Positions 1 to 2,949 of a stretch of DNA of 5,180 nucleotides are shown here, one piece after another. Numbering within the stretch: the stretch's first letter is position 1; each line of letters opens with the position of its first letter. The notes beneath the pieces are model-generated. The model was not told where the DNA came from. It searched no databases and saw only the letters and a list, made by a program, of their open reading frames with translations. Both the position numbers and the translations under genes were made by a program. The stretch comes from Desulfobulbaceae bacterium (GTDB lineage Bacteria; Desulfobacterota; Desulfobulbia; Desulfobulbales; Desulfocapsaceae): positions 1-5,180 of the forward strand of contig DAOVUU010000227.1 in assembly GCA_030632405.1 (NCBI GenBank). The letters are read 5' to 3'.

Positions 1-344
1 AAAAAATCGATTTTATCTGGAATTCACAGATCACCTCTATCGAGGGCGAAACCGGTGTTGAACGCCTCAACCTCATCGCCAAAGACGGGTCAACCTCAAC
101 CCTGGATGTGGAAGGTATATTTATCCTTATAGGTGTCACTCCAAACAACAGTGTTCTGCCGCTCGATATCCTGAAGGCCAGTAACGGGGGGTTTATCCCT
201 GTGGACATAGAAACACGCACCGCTGTGCCCGGAGTAATGGCTGCAGGTGATATTTGCGACAAAGGTGTTCGTCAAATTGTTAATGCGGCCGGGGAAGGTG
301 CTGTCGCCGTTCTTTCCGCCGAAAATTATATCCAGGGCACATAA
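1..344 (+). CDS. trxB: Thioredoxin reductase, C-terminal part (5' end outside window)
   Basis: This is the last 113 codons of a thioredoxin reductase, an FAD enzyme that passes NADPH electrons to thioredoxin in the cytoplasm. The first whole codon starts at base 3, and the frame stays open from the window edge to the TAA at 342-344. Visible family motifs are the end of the NADPH domain (EGIFILIGVTPNN, like the 'GxFxxIGxxPN' stretch of TrxB) and the FAD-contacting C-terminal block TAVPGVMAAGDICDKGVRQIVNAAGEGAVAV. In the family, the GD pair and the following RQ contact FAD. The redox CxxC and both dinucleotide-binding glycine motifs would lie upstream, so they cannot be checked here. An internal ATG at 108 is in frame but falls within the conserved domain and is not a start. 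A related NAD(P)H:FAD oxidoreductase of the same fold is possible but less likely. bamD follows after 26 nt, suggesting one transcript. Confidence 0.88.
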   Translation, partial: KIDFIWNSQITSIEGETGVERLNLIAKDGSTSTLDVEGIFILIGVTPNNSVLPLDILKASNGGFIPVDIETRTAVPGVMAAGDICDKGVRQIVNAAGEGAVAVLSAENYIQGT

Positions 345-370
345 TAAATAAACAATGTTTGGGTTTTACT

Positions 371-1150
371 ATGCGGAATTTTAAAATATTGCCACTCCTT
401 ATTCTGCTTGTTTTACTGAGCAGCTGCAGTCAACTTAAATCGACCTTCAACTTCACCTCCTCGGATCCGATCGAGGAGGAATTGCCTGCAAAAAACCTCG
501 CTATCAAAGGTATGGACGACTATAACGTCGGAAAATATTTCACAGCAATCGAGTTCTTTGAAGAAATTCTAAACCGGTATCCGTTCAGCCCTGAAGCGAC
601 TCTGGCCGAACTGAAGGCGGCAGACTGCAGTTATCACCTTGGGCGATACCAGGAAGCATTGATGCTCTACGAAGAATTTGAAAACCACCATCCCACCAAC
701 GAATCCATTCCCTACGTGATGTTTCAAAAGGCGATGTGTCACTATAAGCGGATAGACAGAATAGACAGGGATACCTCGGGTGCACTCCATGCAATCCAGC
801 TCTTTAAGCAGTTACTGAAAGCATATCCCGCATCACCGTATACTAACGAGGCCCGGGCCCGCATCGCTTCAGCGACTGAATTTTTAGCAAATCATGAGTT
901 TTTTGTTGCCAAATACTATGTGCGGACTGCGAAATACAGCGAGGCGGTAATTCGATTGAAATACATGCTGGCAATGTATCCAAACACAGAGATTAAAGAT
1001 CAGGCCAGAGAACTTTTGACACAGCTTGAGGCGGGTAATCCCCCAAGATCACGCCTGACATCCTGGTTTCCAAAAGTAAGCCTGCCGGACTGGTCGTTTT
1101 TTAAGGAGAAAGATGAGGTGGATAGTGCAGCGGAGGAGTTCAAGCACTAA
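371..1150 (+). CDS. bamD: Outer membrane assembly lipoprotein BamD (ComL/YfiO type)
   Basis: This is a 259-residue TPR lipoprotein, close to the family's usual 240-280. BamD is the essential periplasmic, lipid-anchored partner of BamA in folding beta-barrel proteins into the outer membrane. Residues 1-18 form a lipoprotein signal: basic MRNFK, a leucine-rich core, then the lipobox LSSC with Cys19 as the lipidated residue. Ser20 at +2 is not Asp, so by enterobacterial rules the protein should go to the outer membrane. TPR-like helical pairs follow at about 40-72, 77-108, 113-155 and 158-206, including GKYFTAIEFFEEILNRYP, FKQLLKAYPASPYTNEA and the family's signature-like LANHEFFVAKYY (172-183). 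The ATG at 371 is preferred over the in-frame TTG at 359: it places the basic n-region at the terminus and has a weak GGG at 361-363 with 7 nt spacing. No terminator is visible before the convergent gene 5 bp away. A generic TPR lipoprotein is the alternative. Confidence 0.87.
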   Translation: MRNFKILPLLILLVLLSSCSQLKSTFNFTSSDPIEEELPAKNLAIKGMDDYNVGKYFTAIEFFEEILNRYPFSPEATLAELKAADCSYHLGRYQEALMLYEEFENHHPTNESIPYVMFQKAMCHYKRIDRIDRDTSGALHAIQLFKQLLKAYPASPYTNEARARIASATEFLANHEFFVAKYYVRTAKYSEAVIRLKYMLAMYPNTEIKDQARELLTQLEAGNPPRSRLTSWFPKVSLPDWSFFKEKDEVDSAAEEFKH

Positions 1151-1155
1151 AAGCG

Positions 1156-1602
1156 TTAAACCATAAATTTTTCAGAAAGTATCCAGTCATCACCAAGAGA
1201 TACCTCCATTGCTCTAACCGGGCATAACGGTACACAAAGGCTGCACCCCGTGCATTTTTCTGCGTCGAATACAACTGACATTTCCGGGCGCTTAATATAA
1301 AGAGCACCGGATGAACATACCGCTGTGCATGCCCCACACTGGAAACATTTTTCGTCATCACGGCCAATACGCGCGGCTAACCGTTCGATTTTTATTCCCA
1401 TTTTACGGAGGTAATCAAGTCCGGCTTTCACGTTACTCTTACTTTTGCCCTTCAGCTCGATAATCATCACCCCTTCCCGCTGAAGAAGGATATCGGCTTT
1501 CAGAATGTTAAATTCGATATCATATTCTTTAACCAGGCGGTAAACAAAGGGCTGATCGGATCTATCACTTGGAAAACGGAGTAAATATATCTGTGTAAAC
1601 AC
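1156..1602 (-). CDS. NIL-domain protein with two [4Fe-4S] clusters (NIL-ferredoxin)
   Basis: This 148-residue protein has two parts. Residues 1-75 match the NIL domain, a small ferredoxin-like fold also found at the C-terminus of MetN methionine-transporter ATPases; visible hallmarks are FNILKADI and GVMIIELKG. Residues 80-135 carry two 4Fe-4S motifs: Cys86, 89, 92, 96 and Cys117, 120, 123, 127-Pro. All eight ligands are present. The protein is probably cytoplasmic, with no signal or membrane segment. From established knowledge, NIL-ferredoxins of this architecture work with a DUF39/COG1900 protein in homocysteine formation from aspartate semialdehyde in methanogens and in sulfate reducers such as Desulfovibrio. 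That role is inferred here, because no COG1900 gene is in the window. The start is GTG, chosen because AGAGGT lies 4 nt upstream and the NIL domain begins right at the N-terminus. The gene stands alone on this strand and converges on bamD. Confidence 0.87.
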   Translation of the reverse strand: MFTQIYLLRFPSDRSDQPFVYRLVKEYDIEFNILKADILLQREGVMIIELKGKSKSNVKAGLDYLRKMGIKIERLAARIGRDDEKCFQCGACTAVCSSGALYIKRPEMSVVFDAEKCTGCSLCVPLCPVRAMEVSLGDDWILSEKFMV

Positions 1603-1606
1603 GCTG

Positions 1607-1612
1607 ACCTCT
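1607..1612 (-). promoter_or_regulatory. Ribosome binding site fixing the GTG start of the NIL-ferredoxin
   Basis: Read on the minus strand this is AGAGGT, followed by the 4-nt spacer CAGC and then GTG. It is the strongest Shine-Dalgarno-like match near that gene's 5' end and supports the non-ATG start at 1602. Confidence 0.65.
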
Positions 1613-1632
1613 AGCTGTAGGATGGTTGAACA

Positions 1633-1650
1633 TAGCTTTTAGCTTTTAGC
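1633..1650. repeat. Short tandem repeat, TAGCTTT units
   Basis: Two full 7-bp units (1633-1639 and 1640-1646) and a partial TAGC unit (1647-1650) stand in tandem between the NIL-ferredoxin and larB. They run directly into the inverted repeat at 1650-1680, which again carries TAGC/GCTA-like elements. The repeat lies 31-48 nt upstream of the ferredoxin start, so it would be in that gene's leader or promoter. The function is unknown. It could be a simple sequence repeat or clustered binding sites. Confidence 0.5.
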
Positions 1651-1680
1651 AATTAACAGCTAATCGCGCACTGCTAATTG
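1650..1680. repeat. Imperfect inverted repeat in the ferredoxin-larB intergenic region
   Basis: Left arm CAATTAACAG (1650-1659) pairs with right arm CTGCTAATTG (1671-1680), 9 of 10 positions, around an 11-nt loop. No T-run follows on either strand, so it is unlikely to be a terminator. Its place between two divergent genes, about 50-80 nt from the ferredoxin start, makes a protein-binding site or 5' leader structure plausible, but nothing in the sequence identifies a regulator. Confidence 0.4.
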
Positions 1681-1856
1681 TACAAATCGAAAAACAAAAC
1701 CACTCAGAAAACTTTTATTTCCCGATGCAGATATTCCATTACTTACTTTCAGGTGAACCTTTTAGCAAGATAACTCTTAAAGAAATGTGACTTTTTCAGT
1801 AAGGTCCGGCTTTGTTTTGCCTCTGCCTTTGTGAAATCTAAAAATAAATTATCAAT

Positions 1857-2609
1857 ATGGACTTACACACTTTATCTACGATCCTTACCGACCTCAGGGA
1901 TGGCAAATCTTCACTTGAGGAGAGCCTCAAAAAACTTCAGCATTTTCCTTCTGAAACTCTATCAGAAGCCTGCGTCGACCATCACAGGTCGTTGCGTACC
2001 GGCATGCCCGAAGTTATCTACGGTGCTTCAAAAACCTCAGAGCAGATCGTTTCCATTGCATCATCTCTGCTCAAACAGGGGGGACCGCTACTTGCGACCC
2101 GGGTTGATTCTGCAAAAGCCGCATCGGTCACATATTCACTCCCACAGCTCATTTACCATGAAGACGCCAAAATACTTACCTGTAATGCAAAACCGGAATC
2201 TCAGCACAATTATAGAGGCTACACGCTGATTATCTGCGCTGGAACGTCTGATATTCCGGTCGCAGAAGAGGCAAGAATAACGCTGGCAACACTTGGCCAT
2301 CCGGTGCAAAAACTCTACGATGCCGGAGTTGCAGGTTTGCATAGGCTGCTCGATAAACACTCACTTATAACCGGTGCTGCGGTTATTATAGTGATTGCCG
2401 GTATGGAGGGAGCGTTGCCAAGTGTTGTTGGAGGTCTGGTGGGCTGCCCGGTAATCGGCGTACCAACCTCCGTCGGCTACGGTGCCAGTTTTGGAGGTAT
2501 CGCGGCTCTGCTGGGGATGCTCAACAGCTGTGCACCTGGACTTGCAGTGGTCAATATCGACAACGGCTTTGGTGCTGCATGTATGGCCGAAGCAATAAAC
2601 AAAGCATGA
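1857..2609 (+). CDS. larB: LarB, pyridinium-3,5-biscarboxylic acid mononucleotide synthase
   Basis: This 250-residue cytoplasmic protein is of usual length for LarB (about 246-260). LarB carboxylates the pyridine ring of nicotinic acid adenine dinucleotide and releases AMP. This is the first step in making the nickel-pincer nucleotide cofactor of lactate racemase and other LarA-family enzymes; LarE then adds sulfur and LarC inserts nickel. Family blocks are present in order: DHHRSLRTGMPEVIYG (41-56), GTSDIPVAEEA (129-139), the PurE-like glycine-rich core GMEGALPSVVGGLVG (182-196), PTSVGYGASFGG, and NSCAPGLAVVNIDNGFGAA (223-241). Glu184 and Cys225 are 41 residues apart, the same spacing as the catalytic Glu180 and Cys221 I recall for Lactobacillus plantarum LarB. 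The start agrees with the typical LarB N-terminus, although no clear ribosome binding site precedes it. No larA, larC or larE is adjacent. The stop codon lies in a repeat. A PurE annotation would be wrong: this is the COG1691 type. Confidence 0.93.
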   Translation: MDLHTLSTILTDLRDGKSSLEESLKKLQHFPSETLSEACVDHHRSLRTGMPEVIYGASKTSEQIVSIASSLLKQGGPLLATRVDSAKAASVTYSLPQLIYHEDAKILTCNAKPESQHNYRGYTLIICAGTSDIPVAEEARITLATLGHPVQKLYDAGVAGLHRLLDKHSLITGAAVIIVIAGMEGALPSVVGGLVGCPVIGVPTSVGYGASFGGIAALLGMLNSCAPGLAVVNIDNGFGAACMAEAINKA

Positions 2610-2632
2610 TGGCGTCGTAAAAACTCTTCATC
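2596..2632. repeat. 37-bp direct repeat, copy 1 (spans the larB stop)
   Basis: This segment is identical over 37 bp to 2759-2795, an offset of 163 bp. It contains the last codons and TGA of larB, then the GGCGTCGTAAAAAC sequence that forms the left end of the palindromic element. The identity breaks on both sides (A versus T before, T versus C after). Because coding sequence of larB is included, copy 1 is probably the original and copy 2 a duplicate. Confidence 0.93.
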
Positions 2633-2731
2633 TGCTTCGTTGCTGCAAATATTCTATCATCACGACGTACCCTAGTACGCCGAAATAATAGAATATTTGC
2701 GCGCCTCGCATGTGAAGTTTTTTACTTAGCC
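2611..2731. mobile_element. Palindromic MITE-like repeat element downstream of larB
   Basis: About 120 bp fold into one long imperfect hairpin. The outer arms are GGCGTCGTAAAAACTCTTCA (2611-2630) and, on the right, GAAGTTTTTTACTTAGCC (2714-2731). The middle arms GCAAATATTCTAT (2645-2657) and its exact reverse complement (2688-2700) match 13 of 13. The inner arms CGACGTAC (2663-2670) and GTACGCCG (2675-2682) match 7 of 8 around a CCTA loop. An alternative outer boundary is TCGTAAAAAC (2615-2624) with its exact reverse complement at 2746-2755, giving a 141-bp element with 10-bp terminal inverted repeats. It has no reading frame, as expected of a non-autonomous element. The GGCGTCGTAAAAA end resembles dispersed palindromic repeats I associate with deltaproteobacterial genomes, from memory only. 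Transcribed from larB, it could also cap the 3' end of the mRNA. Confidence 0.65.
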
Positions 2732-2758
2732 ATTGGGAATTTCAGGTTTTTACGAGTT

Positions 2759-2795
2759 TAAACAAAGCATGATGGCGTCGTAAAAACTCTTCATC
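2759..2795. repeat. 37-bp direct repeat, copy 2
   Basis: This is the exact second copy of 2596-2632, carrying a duplicated scrap of the larB 3' end (including its TGA) followed by the left end of the palindromic element. It lies 4 bp beyond the GTTTTTACGA end (2746-2755) of the element. The following 3' sequence diverges, so the duplication ends within the element's left arm. Confidence 0.93.
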
Positions 2796-2849
2796 CGGAG
2801 TCTTGCAGGATCACTTACCTGCTTCATTACAGCATTTTTTTACAAATAA
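2770..2849. repeat. Possible second, degenerate or internally deleted copy of the palindromic element
   Basis: After the second copy of the left end (GATGGCGTCGTAAAAAC from 2771), similarity to the first element is lost for about 24 bp and then seems to resume: CTGCTTCATTACAGC (2819-2833) matches CTGCTTCGTTGCTGC (2632-2646) at 12 of 15 positions. A TTTTTTTAC (2835-2843) resembles the right end GTTTTTTAC of the first element. This would make a short derivative with the middle palindrome lost. The matches are short and the call is tentative. Confidence 0.3.
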
Positions 2850-2856
2850 CCTGAGC

Positions 2857-2874
2857 TGAGTCTTGCAAGATTCA
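2857..2874. promoter_or_regulatory. Near-perfect 18-bp palindrome over the secDF -35 region (candidate operator)
   Basis: TGAGTCTTGCAAGATTCA is self-complementary at 8 of 9 base pairs, with one G/T pair; its core TCTTGCAAGA is perfect. A related partial copy, GAGTCTTGCAGGATCA, lies exactly 60 bp upstream, with the 10-mer GAGTCTTGCA shared at 2798-2807 and 2858-2867. The palindrome overlaps the proposed -35 hexamer, as an operator for a dimeric repressor would. No regulator gene is in the window, so identity is unknown. Confidence 0.45.
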
Positions 2875-2890
2875 GTCATTGCGTTATAAT
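2863..2890 (+). promoter_or_regulatory. Candidate sigma-70 promoter of secDF
   Basis: A perfect -10 hexamer TATAAT lies at 2885-2890. Sixteen bp upstream is TTGCAA (2863-2868), which matches the -35 consensus TTGACA at four of six positions. Transcription would begin near 2897, leaving a leader of about 50 nt before the ATG at 2950. This is the best promoter-like sequence in the window and implies that secDF is transcribed on its own rather than from larB. Confidence 0.6.
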
Positions 2891-2949
2891 CGCTGAGTTT
2901 GGCATATAAAGAATTTCAAAGGCACTCAATTGAACCTTCAGGGATATCA

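Larger units (their letters stand above)
1603..1856. other. Divergent intergenic region (254 bp), no gene seen
   Basis: This stretch separates the start of the NIL-ferredoxin (minus) from the start of larB (plus), so it should carry promoters for both. Apart from the tandem repeat and hairpin near the ferredoxin end, it is A/T-rich and has no credible reading frame. A minus-strand TACAAT (1678-1683) resembles a -10 box, but I found no good -35 at the right spacing, so I do not call a promoter. No clear Shine-Dalgarno sequence precedes the larB ATG; the bases before it are AT-rich (AAATAAATTATCAAT). Confidence 0.6.

Noticed and set aside
359..370. TTG at 359 as the bamD start
   Set aside because: It has no Shine-Dalgarno sequence and would add MGFT before an already good lipoprotein signal peptide starting at the ATG at 371.
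569..794. Minus-strand frames within bamD
   Set aside because: They are antisense shadows of the TPR region, with no ribosome binding site or recognisable domain.
1140..1367. Minus-strand 75-codon frame overlapping the NIL-ferredoxin
   Set aside because: It overlaps the 4Fe-4S coding frame, which has all eight cysteines, and its own translation has no motif.
1678..1683. Minus-strand TACAAT as a promoter -10 for the NIL-ferredoxin
   Set aside because: No acceptable -35 hexamer lies 15-19 bp upstream, so it is not called as a promoter.
1831..2229. A 132-codon plus-strand reading frame overlapping the start of larB in another frame
   Set aside because: Its translation is low-complexity and resembles no family, and it overlaps well-conserved LarB sequence in the right frame. 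It is a shadow frame.
2596..2795. CRISPR array suggested by identical 37-bp repeats
   Set aside because: There are only two copies, 126 bp of sequence lies between them, one copy is partly larB coding sequence, and the intervening DNA is itself palindromic.
2805..2841. Rho-independent terminator: GCAGG/CCTGC hairpin followed by seven Ts
   Set aside because: The stem is only 5 bp and the T-run starts about 12 nt after it, so it does not fit an intrinsic terminator.
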